DNA from: Roridomyces roridus | Taxonomy: Eukaryota; Basidiomycota; Agaricomycetes; Agaricales; Mycenaceae | Assembly (NCBI GenBank): GCA_029378245.1 | Contig: JARKIF010000007.1 | Span: 2,542,001-2,606,000 of the forward strand | Reading direction: 5' to 3' | Length of the DNA: 64,000 nucleotides | Shown here: piece after piece, positions 11,251-23,800 of the stretch | How the letters are laid out: the number at the start of each line of letters is the position of its first letter | How positions within the stretch are numbered: the stretch's first letter is position 1 | Notes under the pieces: generated by a model | Told to the model about the DNA's origin: nothing | The model's input: the letters and a program-made list of their open reading frames with translations, nothing else | Database searches by the model: none | Translations under genes and position numbers: made by a program

Positions 11251-13195
11251 TTACTCCAACAAGGATGCATAGACCTCATCTAAGCGTGTCGAATATTGCT
11301 GTTCGATGGCTGCGCGCCTGGGATGGAGTGGTCAGTTGAGAGCAGCCTCGCATATACGTCACACATACCTCAGATTGCCCTTCATCTAACGGAAGCGTGA
11401 GTCAGCATATGAGTCCAAACAACAGCCGAAATAGAACCCACCGTCCTCGGCAACACGCCCTCCTCAACGACGAGTATCAACCGTCCATCCGTCACCCGCT
11501 CCGTCGTGTATCGTCGAATATTGAACTCGTGCATCCGCTCGAGAATCGTCTGCTTGACGCGATCGTGTCCCTCCGTGCAGGATTCGTGCAGTTCGACGAA
11601 CAGCGCTGGGGAGGGACGGAGGGTTCCCACGACGATGCAGTCTTTGACGAGATCACTGCAGGTTGCGCGTACATTTTCTTCGATCGACCTGCAGACCTCT
11701 GAGATTACAACCGAGGGTAGAATCGATGAATGAGTGGAAACGAACTTGGCGTCGACACGGTCAGCCCCGGAAGTCTTGATCCAGTCGTCGGCTCGCCCGC
11801 GAAACAAATACGACCCGTCCTGTTGTCTTTCGAAGAGATCACCAGAGTGAAAATGCCCGTCTGCGGACAACAGATGCGGTTTTGGAATTTGCGGTGAACC
11901 CGCGAGGAGCACAAATTCGAAGAGCGGAACGTCGCTGGTCTCGTTGTCGGGGACAGGATCAAATCTACAGGAGACGTTGGGTAGAGGTCGGATGTAACGA
12001 GCTGGTCGTCCGTGGACCGAGGACATGAGGAGGCCTGAAGTAGTCAATTCGGACGAATGTCGACACAGTGGGATGATACACACCGCATTCGGTGGTAGCA
12101 TACATATCCTATGAGTCGTCAGAAAAGCAACCAGAACCGCAGACCTACTCACAATCAAGGAAATCCCATTCTCGAAGCACCAATCGTCCTCCGCAATAGA
12201 CACAGGGACTCCACCGTACGAAATACTCCTCATTCCTTGCAGGAGCTTCAAAACGGTAGGATCTCGCTTCGCAGCTTGGATATACGGAGAGAGATAGGTC
12301 CCGTACAGGCCCATGTGGTTCAACCCACAGACGTCGACCATAGCGAACAAATCTTGCGTCGAAAGCGGTTCGGTTGACGGATAGATGATGCAGGATCCCG
12401 TGTATAGGCATCCGAGATACTCTAGCAAAGGATATAAATCGAATTTCGCAAGAGGTAGGTGGACGCACGAATCATGGGAGCGACGGAACAGATACTGCCT
12501 CGTTTGAGCAGTGCATCCTGCGTATCAAACTTGCGATCCTGCAGCCAGATGTCGAATTGAGCCTTGTAATAGGTGCTGACGAATTTCTGAGTCAACGGAA
12601 CGAGTTTTGGAGTCCCTGAGGTAGACCCAGAGGTGAGGTAGATGAAACAGATGTCTGAATAACCGGAGAGATCATCAATTGGGGGGAGTGAGGATGGATT
12701 GTGTGGCGGAAGAGTATCGACAGGCGTGACCGGGATCCTGGGGAGGTCGACGGGGCAGTGGAAGGATGGGTCGTATACAATGGCCTTGGCTCCTGCCTGG
12801 TTCAAGAGCTCCGATATAATGCCCGTGTCGACCAAGATGCTGATGGGGATCATCTGTGGGACGTATGAAGCGCGGGAGAGCGCAATGGTGTAGACAAGGT
12901 GGAGATAATCTCGCCCCTTGACGCTGCGAATTGGTAAGCAGAAGTAGAGTAAGTATGCTTCGAGTGAAACTCACAGCACGCCAACAACAGAGCCAGGAGA
13001 AACCCCGCTCGATTTCAGCGTGCTGGCCAGGACGCTGGCAACTCGATCGACCTCGGCGGCGAATTCGGCCACAGTGACGTCAGTCCACTCCCCAGCGCAT
13101 CCCGGCTTGGGAAGTTTGAGCAGGATGGTACCACCGCTGGTCTGCGCGCGGTCGTGGAGGAGGGCAATTTGATTGAGTTCGAGGGCTGCAACCAT
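11251..13195 (-). CDS. AMP-binding adenylate-forming enzyme (A-domain only), 8 exons
   Basis: Exons: 12975-13195, 12469-12923, 12153-12421, 12084-12108 (a 25-nt mini-exon), 11746-12034, 11442-11688, 11369-11385 (17 nt) and 11251-11317; total 529 aa, all phases consistent. The ANL-family P-loop is YLTSGSTSGTPKLVPLT. The A5 motif DMYATTECG is assembled across the mini-exon. The A7 aspartate region is SGDLFERQQDGSYLFRGRADDWIKTSG, and the A10-type lysine is PRTMKGNLRR, assembled across the 17-nt exon. The length fits an adenylation domain alone: no carrier, reductase or thioesterase domain follows. These enzymes activate a carboxylic acid as its adenylate, then often transfer it to CoA. The substrate is unknown. 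A TTTATA box lies on the + strand at 13241-13246, 46 nt upstream of the start codon. Confidence 0.92.
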
Positions 13196-13437
13196 GGTGG
13201 GACTGAAAAGGGAATTGAGAGGACCAGCGGCGCCTTCGTGTTTATATTGCTATGGACCAGTTGCGGCTTTTGACCGAGCTAGCATCAGAACGCCGGGAGT
13301 TAGATTCAAGCTCGGCTCCAGTGGTGTTCTTGGCGGAGGTCGGAGAGAGGCCGAAATGCGTCATGGTGGGAGAGGAAAAGAGGGGTGAATGACAGATCTG
13401 TCATGATTTCATTTTGCAAACAAACACGGCAGCTATG

Positions 13438-14568
13438 CTAAGCAACGAGTAGGTTGACGAGAATCTGTTCCATCCCTCCAGTCAACATCGAACTCTTATC
13501 CTGCTCCTCATGCTTCTCTGTGTACATCACATACTTCTCATCGTGCCACTTTTTCGCACTCACACTCTTTCCATCGGCGTCCTCGAAATCAACGCTGCTC
13601 TCCGGGCGGAGAAAGTACGCAATCGAGTAGCGGTCTTCAGCCTGGCAGGTTCCTGCGCCGCTAGTCGGGACGACGCGGTGGAGGCACGACATCAGGCGTT
13701 TGCCAGAGAGGAACCGCAGGGAGTCACCGACGTTGATGACGGCGTGTCCCGGACGAGGTTCAACCCACAGCCACGATTTCTCGCTCTTGATCGGGCTCCA
13801 TAGCTGAAGGCCCCACTGCGGGGTGAAGAGCAGGGTGAGCGAGCCGATGTCGGTGTGCTTGTTGTGTCCCGAGTAGTCAGCGTCGGAATTTTTGGGGTAG
13901 TGCAAAAGAACGAGGGTCGTGGTCGAAGGCTTTTCGTCTCGATGGCTGTTCTCGAAGCGAGCAGCACCTCGGAGTTTGAGAGCGTCCGAGAGACGCGTCA
14001 AGATGGTTTGGGTGATGAATTGCGAGTTGGAGACAAAGTCCGCCATGAGTGGGAGGTTCTTTTGTATCGTGGTGGGCATGTCGGGTGATTTTTGGACAAC
14101 GTGGTTGTAGGATACCTGTAGATAGACGTCAGTCGAAGTGGAAGCGGAGGTAGTTGCAGAGCGCACGCGTAACGTCTCATAACAGTCCCGTGAATTCCTG
14201 TTGACCCCAGCGAATTGGCCGATGGGCTTGAATCTACATTCGCTTCAGCAAGCGCAACGACCAAGCACCCGAGAGACGCACCCGTCCGTGACCGACTCGA
14301 TATTATCCTCCATCTTGACCTCATGCGGCTGATCAAAATACGTCTTCATAACATCCAACAGCGCTTCGTGGTCCGCGACCATTTTGCTCGAAGGATGGGG
14401 ACCTTGAAGGTCGAGGTAAAAGAAACCCTCGGTCGCACATGCGTCAAGAAGGCGTTGCGCCTCAGCGGCATCGCCGCTCGCAAGTTTGTGGAACGCGATA
14501 GTCGACAATGGCGCGAGCTCCAGCTCGTCGATTGGAATGGTTGGGTGCGAGCCGTAGCGTGCAGACAT
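13438..14568 (-). CDS. 2-oxoglutarate/Fe(II)-dependent oxygenase (isopenicillin N synthase-like)
   Basis: Exons 14282-14568, 14167-14233 and 13438-14115 give 343 aa with consistent phases. The N-terminal DIOX_N-type block has SGDAAEAQRLLDACATEGFF. The catalytic core shows the HxD pair in NKHTDIGSLTLL, the distal His in SCLHRVVPTSG, and the 2OG-binding RYSIAYFL (RxS). These are all the residues needed for Fe(II) and 2-oxoglutarate, so it should be active. Family members hydroxylate, desaturate or cyclise small molecules, including fungal natural products. It is head-to-tail with the AMP-binding gene (243 bp between them). A CCATAAAATGG box at 14603-14613 lies about 40 nt upstream of the start. 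Confidence 0.92.
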
Positions 14569-14602
14569 GAGGGGCGGTGCGGGAAGACCGTACCATGCCT
14601 CG

Positions 14603-14613
14603 CCATTTTATGG
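14603..14613 (-). promoter_or_regulatory. TATA-like box of the oxygenase gene
   Basis: CCATAAAATGG on the minus strand, about 40 nt before the ATG at 14568. Confidence 0.45.
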
Positions 14614-15902
14614 TCCCGCCGCGGTGTACATCACTAGCCCTCCGCTTGCAGACAAACCACTCTGTCCCCATTTAATCCAGAGCGTCCGAGTAAGTTTACG
14701 ACTGGGTTCTCGACGTTTAGAACGATCTCCCTCGCACTTTCTCCGACGGGAGTGCGAGGTATGAGGCTACCAGGCGCTAATGCGTGGCGGCGCCGTGACG
14801 ATCGGGCTAGCAACTACGCGAAAGAAATAGCTCGCCGCCACAGATTGCAACCGCCAGCGAGAACGAAGAGCACGGTGGGCGCTGCTTGTGCGCGGGTGGT
14901 GGCGGCGGCGGTGGGCAGGTGCACATGGGCGAAGAGGGAATCGGTCAGTGTGGAATTCATGGGGGTGAGTCAACGGGATGTATTTCGGAACAAGACGAAG
15001 CGTACAGGTAATTTAGCAGTGTCGAGTAAGTGTGTACGACTCCGATCAAAACGCTCGTACCTTTTTGAGAAACCTTTGACACTTCCTGACATCTTACGGC
15101 TCCGGTGCTCAGGCGTGCCTGTCCACGGAGTAGGGACCCTAGAGACCCCTCGGATGGCCAACAGTCGCGTTCGCGGCGTGTGCGCCAGGCGCATCACGGA
15201 TCAACACATCAATCCGTCACCATGACTCCGACCACTACTTACCACCAACGTCGCGCTCTCCCCCCTCGTCCTACATATACGACGGCCGTGCTCGATGCAA
15301 CTACCTCCGCGCTGCCTTTGTTCTCGGTCTTGCCGCTCTCCGCACCGAATTCGGACATCGTTATTGTCTCGTGGGTCGGCGAGGCATTCGACATTCCTGG
15401 TTGGCTCGAAGTCAGGGCGTAGGAAACATTTTGAGGGAATTATGGGTCTCGATGAGTGCTATTCCACTGCACTTCTTGCCTTACTCACTGGTCTAGCTAT
15501 CATGTATATCAACTGTGTGTATCCACCGAGCAATGGAGACTTGTTTCCCCCCTCATTCACGTAATTACTGAGCCTTCCCCACGTCGCTCTCGCTCTCGAC
15601 TCTCGACTCTCGCATCCGGGCTTGCTCGTGTCCACGTCGTTGCCGCCGTCTGGTCCCCATCTACCTCGCTCGACGTCACGCACCTCCGACCGCCGCTTGC
15701 TTGTCAATCGGTGTCGGACGTGCTGAGCCACTCGCCTACTGGTGTCTCATGACCACTCCTCTCCCATGTCTGTTGGCTTAGCTCGCTCAGAGCTCGGGTG
15801 GTCATTGAGACCGTCAAGATGAGGGAGAAGTGGCATTGTAATTTCTATGTACACACACACGTCGGGTTCGCATTCAAGAAATCTACTCGGGACTCGATAT
15901 TT
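14614..15902. other. Intergenic, nothing recognised
   Basis: Frames up to about 157 codons exist on both strands but are arginine-rich, overlapping and unlike known families. A short CTCGACT-type repeat lies around 15590-15612. Confidence 0.5.
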
Positions 15903-16974
15903 TTAGTCAATCACCACTTCCCCGAGGCAACCAGAGACATGCGCTGCAAACCCGGTCGCCATGAAGACCTGCCTGCACTTTCCACACCGCTTGAAGATCT
16001 CATGGAACGACTGGGAGGTCACGCCTTGCCCAGCCTTCAACCGACGGAGCTGCCTTTCCTCGTTCGTCTCCACCACCGGCGCGGGTACGGGTTCAAGGGT
16101 GATGCGGGAAGGACCTGCGACCGGGGCCGACGCCGAGTGAGTGGGATAAAAGTCATCAATTTCCCAGTACCGGTTGTTGGAGGTCGGCGCGAGAAGCTGA
16201 GATCGGTTGTAGGGAGTGTTTTGAAGGCGGCGCGTAGAAGCAGAGCCTGGTGGTAATTGAGATACGGTCCAATATACACTCCTTCAAGTAACAAACATAC
16301 CTTTGGCCTTGCGGCGGAGAAGTAAAGAACCACCAAGCTGGGTGGTGCGCTCAGGGAAGTCATCCCGTATGTACTCACCGAAGTACCCGGGGAAATAAGG
16401 AGCGATCTCGTCGTCCGCATAGCCGCGGAGGGCAAACGCGACCTCGAGTGCATCCATGTCGGGACCGGAAGTATTTCTCTCTGAGAAAAGATGAGTCGTA
16501 GACCACAACTATGCTTAGGGTGAGCTCACCGAGGGTCGGGAGATTCGCGTAGGTCGATGTTAAGGTGCAGGTGTTGTAGACCTCGGTAAAGTTGACTGCA
16601 TGTTGTTCAGTCCGAGTCAAGAAGAAAAAAGGAGAGCTTGGCGCACCGTAGAAGTCACATCTGGGATTATCGTAGTGGCAGAGTCCGATGATGTCTTTCA
16701 TCGCAGGCGACTCGATAATTCGGCACGACCTCGGGTCTTGTTTAGTCGTCTTCTTCGCACATTTGCATTCGAGCATGAGACCGCGACGGCGTCCGAAAGT
16801 CGCAATACCGTCGGGGTTGATCTTGTCGCCGTTGGAACGCAGGGGCCTTCAAAACCGTAGGAGTGAGATTGAAATGAAATTGACAAAAGAGGACGCTCAC
16901 CATGCCAGCGTCACCATGCGCTCAACGAGGCGACAATAAACCAAGATATTTTTGAAGTTGTTGCGAAGATGCAT
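15903..16974 (-). CDS. Uncharacterised protein with C-terminal zinc-finger-like motif, 5 exons
   Basis: Exons 16901-16974, 16647-16846, 16530-16595, 16301-16480 and 15903-16246 join in phase to 287 aa. The N-terminal third has a basic stretch (ATFGRRRGLMLECKCAKK) and scattered cysteines; the middle contains LEVAFALRGYADDEIAPYF. The C-terminus has CGKCRQVFMATGFAAHVSGC, a C-x2-C...H-x3-C arrangement that could bind zinc. No family was recognised. I chose the ATG at 16974 because it gives a continuous model; an inner ATG at 16917 is possible. It is divergent from the gene at 17336, with about 360 bp between them. Confidence 0.65.
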
Positions 16975-17335
16975 GCTGGGAGCGGGATGGGTGGCGAACT
17001 GACGATGCTTTCATCCCTTAAATATTCGGACACACCATTTTGGCCAAGAGGAACGCCTCGCGAAAGTATCGCTCTTGAGTGACCTAGAGAACGCCCGCCG
17101 CAGCCAGTGGACGTGAAGTTGACACCCTCCCGAGCGTGAGGTCCATTAAATGTAAAGAAAAAATGGCATATGGGTTGCCTGTGGCTGCTGCTCAAGTCAG
17201 GATTGGTGAAAAGCGTGAGACGACGGCGGGAGGGTATGATGTTGGACAGAGAAAAGCCGATTGCACCGTTCCAACGTAACTTGACCCCTGGCCAACCCAG
17301 AAAAGGGAATTGAACTTCGACCTGCTTAAATAGAC

Positions 17336-18931
17336 TTGAATGCGACGAATGCAAGATGCACATACTGCCAAATGGTTCTGTCGGACGCCCAGGTTGCGGC
17401 CGTGCTCGAGGCTCGAAGGCTACTTGCGAATGTCGGCTTGGTCACACCTGCAACAAGCCTTGATGGTCTCCGTGATCATGATGCCGACTTCTTGGAGGTC
17501 AACCACGTGTTATCGCAGGCTCTTCCCACTCCACCTACCAGCCCCGCTGTGCTTGGATCGCTGTACGAATCGCCACCTGCTCGAACCTTTACACCCGAAG
17601 AAATCCGTGTCGGACTGGACTGCATAAACCGGCAGACCTATGTCCATCTATTCGTCGACCACCCACTGGGCTCAATTGTGGAGTATCCCGAAACCGGCTC
17701 CCTGCAAGGTGTTGCAGTTGCGCACCGATTCTCCGTCGATCCCACCGAGTTCTCCCATCCGACCGAGAGCTTCCAATTTTCGCTCGGGGACTCTCGAGGC
17801 GGCGTTGCCGACTCTCACTGTGGCCAGCTACTTCTTGCACGCGACCTCAGACCAGCTTTGTGTTTTCACAAAAAATCTTCTTTAACTCCCGAGGTCCGCA
17901 GTGCGATGCTTAGCTTGTCGTCATCCCAACCCCACCCGGATCTCGAAGGTGCATTCCGTACCATTGAGAATGGCGGGCGTAAAGCCAAGGGTACGCCAAG
18001 ATATAATTTCATTGGTCATACTTATACTGATGCTCTTGCCGCAGCGTGGTTGAAAGATAAACTTGTTGGAAGCAAGTTTGCGCTCCCAGCTCTTTACCAA
18101 CCTCGGAGTCGCATTCCACTCGAGATCTGGAAGTCGGCGCCGTCCACGACAAATGGAAACGAACAGGCTCACCGCAACATCAACCGAGACGGCGTGAATC
18201 TCACGATGCTCGGTGCAATCATGCGTGGTATGCAGTACGACGCGCGGGCCATGGGCGCGCTTGATTTACATAGCTCCCTCGGTATCTACTCCCGAGACCA
18301 GGCTTCAACGCATTTCCGCCGACATCAGCGCTCGGTCAATCGACATGGTATTATTCTACCCTCGCCGCAGACTCGACGTGACTGACTATGTACCTTCCAG
18401 TCACTGTCCAGACCCGGATTGTAGCCCAGAATGTCGTTGAGAGCACGCCCTCCGTCGTTGAAAACCCGCCTTCGCTGTCTCTGCCCAGTAAGTGATTCAC
18501 ATTCCCCGGTTCCGCGTAACTCAATCAACCATGGTTTCCCAGCGAACGACGTGAATGTTGTGAATGCAGCGCCTGCCCGCCCTGCAGCCGGACGACTCTT
18601 ATTTGCCACCACACCCCTTCCTCTCTCGAAGAACCCTCGTTTGTCGCCTGAAGTGTCTTGGCTCGATGAACAAATGAGCACTGCAGATGAGACTCTCTCA
18701 TTTGCTCCTCCATTTGAACCCATGATGGAAGATTTGCAGCTCATGTACTCCGAGCCGTCCGATACCTTGAGTGGCCATTTCGCCGCTCAAGGTGTCTACG
18801 ACTACGCCTTCGATCCGTCGATCTTTGCTGCAATGGTCAACGGCGAAGGTTATGGACAACTCTCCGGCGAGGGGATGCTTCCCTCCTCTGAATTCACACT
18901 CAGACCTTTCGCGCCGTCCAATCATTATTAA
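17336..18931 (+). CDS. Uncharacterised multicopy-type mushroom protein, 5' end uncertain
   Basis: The 3' exons are clear: one ends at 18347, then 18401-18487 and 18543-18931, with GT-AG introns in phase. The first exon is open from a TAG acceptor-like site at 17333, so an upstream exon is likely; a short open stretch beginning MGCLWLLLKSG near 17174 is a weak candidate. A highly conserved-looking block, STTNGNEQAHRNINRDGVNL with a following MRGMQYDARAMG, matches what I remember of a family found in many copies in mushroom genomes without known function. The C-terminal 130 residues are acidic and low in order. At about 450 aa it is shorter than I recall for such proteins, so it may be truncated at the N-terminus. 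Confidence 0.6.
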
Positions 18932-20081
18932 TGTAGTACAATAGCAGCCTGTATTCACGGTGTGCTACACATGATAATAACAAAAAAAGACAATGGCATT
19001 CGGTCCCATCTGCAAGTCGGATGTTCGCGTCACGCGTGGTGCCGGAGCCGTGGATGGGTGTGGGCAAGACATGCGCTGAAGCCGGTTTCACCCATCGTAG
19101 AGCTAGGACGGGCTAATCGAACGAAGAGAAGCAAATACCATCCTCAGACCCCCGGCATCACTCAAGACAACCGTCCTTCCCACCTGCTTCGTTCCGTGTG
19201 GCCCAACAGCGACGGCTGACTTGAAGGCATGCGTGGATGGATATGTCGCGCGCCACAGAGTATTTTCGAGGCGTCGTGAGGTGAAGAAAGAGAGAAGAGG
19301 CGGGACGACGGCGCTGGCGAAGAGCACTCACGAGGATGGCGTCGGCAGTGGTGCCTGAGGTCCTCCTCAGGGCGCACACGTCGTGACACGACGGCCGCTG
19401 CACAGCTCGCTGTCAACCTTTAAGCTTGGATTAAGCCCGTTGTGGAAGGGCGGTTTGATCGGGGACGTACTCACTTACTACGGACTCGTAATTTAGCTCC
19501 GCATGCGTACGCCAGGTATTCATCGCCGCATAGACTCCAGACTGTCGCCGCCGGGGAAAGAGAGGTTCGAAGGCGAATTTTGAGAGCCAAAGGTGGGTGG
19601 CCGCTTCCGGTTCAAAGTCTTTGAACAAATGGGGTCGAGACGAGCACGAGATCGTTCTGTTGAGAACGGTCAACGCAAGCACGTACGAGTGACGCCTAAT
19701 GAGGAGATGGGTAAGAAGATGAGAACACTTGGTTGAAGAATTGCCAAGGCAAACTGCAGCCGAAGAGAACAGGCTATAGACGAACGTGGGACGGGGCTCG
19801 CAAGACTGTCAGAATGGAAGGATGGAAGGATGTAGAATGAGACCACACTCGCCTTGGGTGACTAGTCATCCACACAGTTGGGTAAGTTGGTGGCATACCT
19901 TGCAAAGCAAAAAATCAATTCACACGTTCATTCGGTGTAATTCAATGAGCATCCATTAAGGCACGGAAGGGTGATAGAAGCACCCAGGAGAATTGAACTG
20001 GAGCATAGTTGTTTCGTGCCAATCCGGGCGGGGTACGTGATTTCTTTTGTATTTTTATCATCTTGACGAGCGCGTTTGCAG
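18932..20081. other. Intergenic, nothing recognised
   Basis: Overlapping short frames only. A possible upstream laccase exon end (NPGG before a GTACGT donor at about 20031) lies just before 20082, but no earlier laccase exons or the first two copper loops were found here. Confidence 0.45.
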
Positions 20082-20350
20082 CCGCTTTCGGACCTTGCTA
20101 TTGTCTCTGTGCAATATGGGAAACGTTACCGGTTCAGGTTGATCTCGATGTCATGCGATCCTACATTCATTTTCAGTATCGCCCATCACGCTATGAAGAT
20201 AATCGAGGTCGACGGAGTCAACCACCAACCGCTCGTGGTTGATTCAATAGAAATATTCCGTGCGTCCTCTCTCTGCTATACAATTCAGCATCATTCAACG
20301 AACGACAGCCGCTCAACGCTACTCATTCATCCTCCACGCCGATCGGAAGA

Positions 20351-20358
20351 TCTCCAAT
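20351..20358. repeat. Target-site duplication of the autonomous hAT, left
   Basis: TCTCCAAT, identical to 25335-25342 at the other end of the element and lying within the laccase codons for Ile-Ser-Asn. Confidence 0.95.
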
Positions 20359-20744
20359 TAGGGATCGGCACCGTATCCGTAGCCCTACGGCATACGTACG
20401 TACGGTACGGCACGTCATCCGTACCGTGGCCGATCTAGACCTCCAGGACCGTACCGCATCCTGCCGTGCCGGCGCCGTAGATCTCCGTACCGTATCACCG
20501 CATACGGCCGTATACGGACGTATCGCGGCACGAATATCAAGTGATGCCAAGTGCAGACTGGTCTAGCCTGGTTGCTAGACGACAGATAGCCATCGCCGAC
20601 TGCTCCACCACCATCAACGCCTTCCCGACCACCATCTCAATCCCCCACCATCGACCCCGCCCGGCGAGCGCACTGCTGGCCGTTTCTGTGGAGTCCTGTA
20701 GAAGATAGATAATGCAAATAACCCTTTCACCAAGACTTCTTCAT

Positions 20745-20762
20745 GGGGGGGGGGGGGGGGGG
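20745..20762 (+). repeat. G18 homopolymer
   Basis: Eighteen consecutive G within the 5' region of the hAT element. The length is likely to vary between reads. Confidence 0.9.
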
Positions 20763-20878
20763 ACTCATTTGATTCTTGAAAATTTTCAAGTCGGCAATCT
20801 GGCTCATGATCAGGTACGCGACATGGAGCGGCTTGGAGCGCGCTCCGCCTATCTTTGCAAGTCTACGCTCTCTTCATC

Positions 20879-23800
20879 ATGCCCCATCGACACACACCAG
20901 CAAAAAGTAAGAAATCGAAGAAACGCATGAAGTCTGGAGAGAAGATGAGGCAGCGCAGCCTGTGGGTGCGTTCTGAATAGCCATTGATTGCGAGATAACC
21001 GCTCACGGCGTGCCATGTGCATGCAGCTCTTTGGATGCAGTGGCTGGGCTTCGCTATGCAGCTCGCGGGACTTGCGCTCAAGTGGACCGTCTTTGGCGTC
21101 ATGCCGATGCTATCCCTGCTTGGATTTGTCGCATTGCCGCTCCTCAAACCGACACTCATCCCTGAGTCGGACGCACTGGGTCTTGTCGCACTTATCGGGT
21201 ACCATAATCTGTCTTTGCTTGTCTACGGCGAGTGATTCCTGCAGTATACTCGCAGAGCAGACATTGAACCACATCATAGCTATTGCCTTCGACCCTCACC
21301 GCCTCAAGCGCTCGCTTGTGTTGTACTACTTCATTGGTATACGCAAGAGACGCTTCCATTTAGAAAACATATCCCCACGACGTTACCGGCAGCACATGCG
21401 GAACCACCGAGTGTCCGTATTCGTCCACGGAACCGATGAGGCGCGTCCGATCCAACTGCGTACGTGTTACACTCCAGTCTACTCTCCAGCTCGAGTATTT
21501 ATGATCATAAAGGTGTACGTCCCGAGACCCCGCTGGCTTCCATCGGAATACACCTGTGGAGACGCGGATTGCTGCCCTCCGATTTCCCCGAGACCGTGAC
21601 CGCTTGGACGCGTGGCTCATCCTTCATATCCCATCGCATGGCATGGGTCGACACCGTGGCTGACCATGGGTTGACGGCTCTGTCACGAATCACGCTCTCG
21701 GTTCCACTGCGTGGAGGTGCGCCGGAAAGCGATGATGAGGAGAGTAATCATGGTACGTGTCGAATTTCCGGAGCCCTGCTTGGAAACTGAAGCCCGATAT
21801 CAGGCCGTGGTCAGCGCAAGAAGAACAACGACTTCTTTACCGCCATTCTTGGGGCGGAGAAGGACAAGACCGACGAGCCGCCGAAGAAACGCAAACGACA
21901 GTCTAAGAATTCAAAGTCCAAGGCTGCTGCAAGCTCCTCGAAAGCGGTTGATTCGGATACCGGGGACAAAAATTTTGAGGACGAATCGGAGAGCGAATCC
22001 GACGACAGCGACGTCGAGGAAGTCATTGGTGGACAAGAGGTGCGTGCTGCGCGATGACTGGGCTTATGTTTTAATACGTCGTAGATCGCCGATTCCCTGC
22101 CCTCAAAAACAGACAAACGAGCAACTGGTACGCGTTCGAAGGGCAAAGGCAAGGCTGCCGAGAAGCCACAGCGCAAGAGACGCAAACAGGCCAATCAATC
22201 CAACGACAACATCGAGGAGGTGTGTGATCCATTGGTGTGCGCACGGTGCTTGTCTAATTGGTGCTAGATCCAACCTGACGTTGTCTCGGTACGCACGATC
22301 GTAAAAGTTGCCTGCCCAACTAACCTCGTTTATCAGAATGAGCCGGCCACCGGGACGCCCGGGGAGTCATCCTCGTCGACCAACCCAGCCGCCACCAAGA
22401 GTGCGATCTGGTACTTCTTTGAGCCCGCAAATGAAGCCGCTCGCACTTCGGGTCAGCGTAAGAACAAGGTTCCGGGGCCGAAGGACTACCGCTGTCTGTT
22501 GGGAAACAAAAAAATTGTCACGCTGACGGAGAATAGCCACGGCAACATCTCGCGTACGTTGCAAGATTCCACACCCTACATCTCTCACACAGTCTTAGCA
22601 CTCCGTAATTATCTCAAAGCCACATTTCCCGAGCACTTTCGTATGTTCCTCGCTTGGTCGGCGAAGGAAGGTCCGACCCCGACCCCAACAGAGCTTCAGA
22701 TAGCTCAGGGAAAGACGGAGATGACTCGCGAGGTTGCGTTGAAATTTCAGAAGCATGTAGATAAGCTCGAGGGGAATATTGTTACGATGATGAAGAAGCA
22801 GGCAGCGGCGCAGATGGTATGTGATCGAGCAATTACCTCGGGTTTAATTTTATCTCGCCGCAGGAGCCATGGGATCAGAAACACTTTGAAGATCTTCTGG
22901 CCAAGTGGATTGCCGCCACCGACCAACCATTCTCTGTCGTCTCTGAACCTGATTTCCAAGAACTACTTCGTTACGTTCACTACCACTCGGGTAGAATACT
23001 TCACATCCCGGATCCCAAGGGCATCAAGAAACGGATTACGACAATGGCGGAGGACATACGGAAAAAACTGAAAGAGCAATTTGCGGTGCGTATTCATCCG
23101 TCTACTTATGTCACGATCTTTGTTTATCCACGCTAGAAAAACGAATCCGACTTCGCAATCTCCCTCGACGCGTGGACCTCGAGTAACGGACATGCATTTA
23201 TTGCGCTTCTTGCTCACTGGATCGACAACGACGGAAAACTACGTAAGTTCGACCACTCTTCCTCGTGAACGAACCGAATTTCTATCCATGTGTTACAGAG
23301 GAGTGTCTAATCGATTTTGCGGAGCTCCTTGGTGATCATTCTGGGGCAAGTCTAGCGGACACGGTATGGAAGTCGCTCAAAGAATATGGACTTGAGAAGC
23401 GCGTACGTACCCGTTTGATCGTCTTGAGTTCTTCCCCTGACCAGGCTCCAGATTATTGCATTTGTCATGGACAACGCGTCAAACAACGATACTATGGTTG
23501 AATCCTTTGAGAAGCTTTGTCTCTCCAATGGCATCAACTTCACGGCGTCGAGATCACGGCTTCGCTGCATGCCGCATACAGTTCATCTGGCGGCACTCAA
23601 GGTGGATATTGTTTCAACGAGGACGCTGTGACATTTGATTTATAGGGTTTGTAGCTCTTGTCGGCATTGGGAGCTCTCACGGAAGATGAATCGAAGAAGC
23701 TTGCGGGCCGCAAAAAAGCTGCATACCAGGAAACGGTGACCCACGCTGACTCTGAAGACGCTGACATCGAAGCCGTGGCTCGTGAGGACGACGACGACGA

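Noticed and set aside
17334..17461. A cysteine-rich short frame (CDECKMHI...GCGRARGSKATCECR)
   Set aside because: It overlaps the first exon of the 17336 gene in another frame, has no ATG with signal peptide, and ends at a nearby stop; likely chance.
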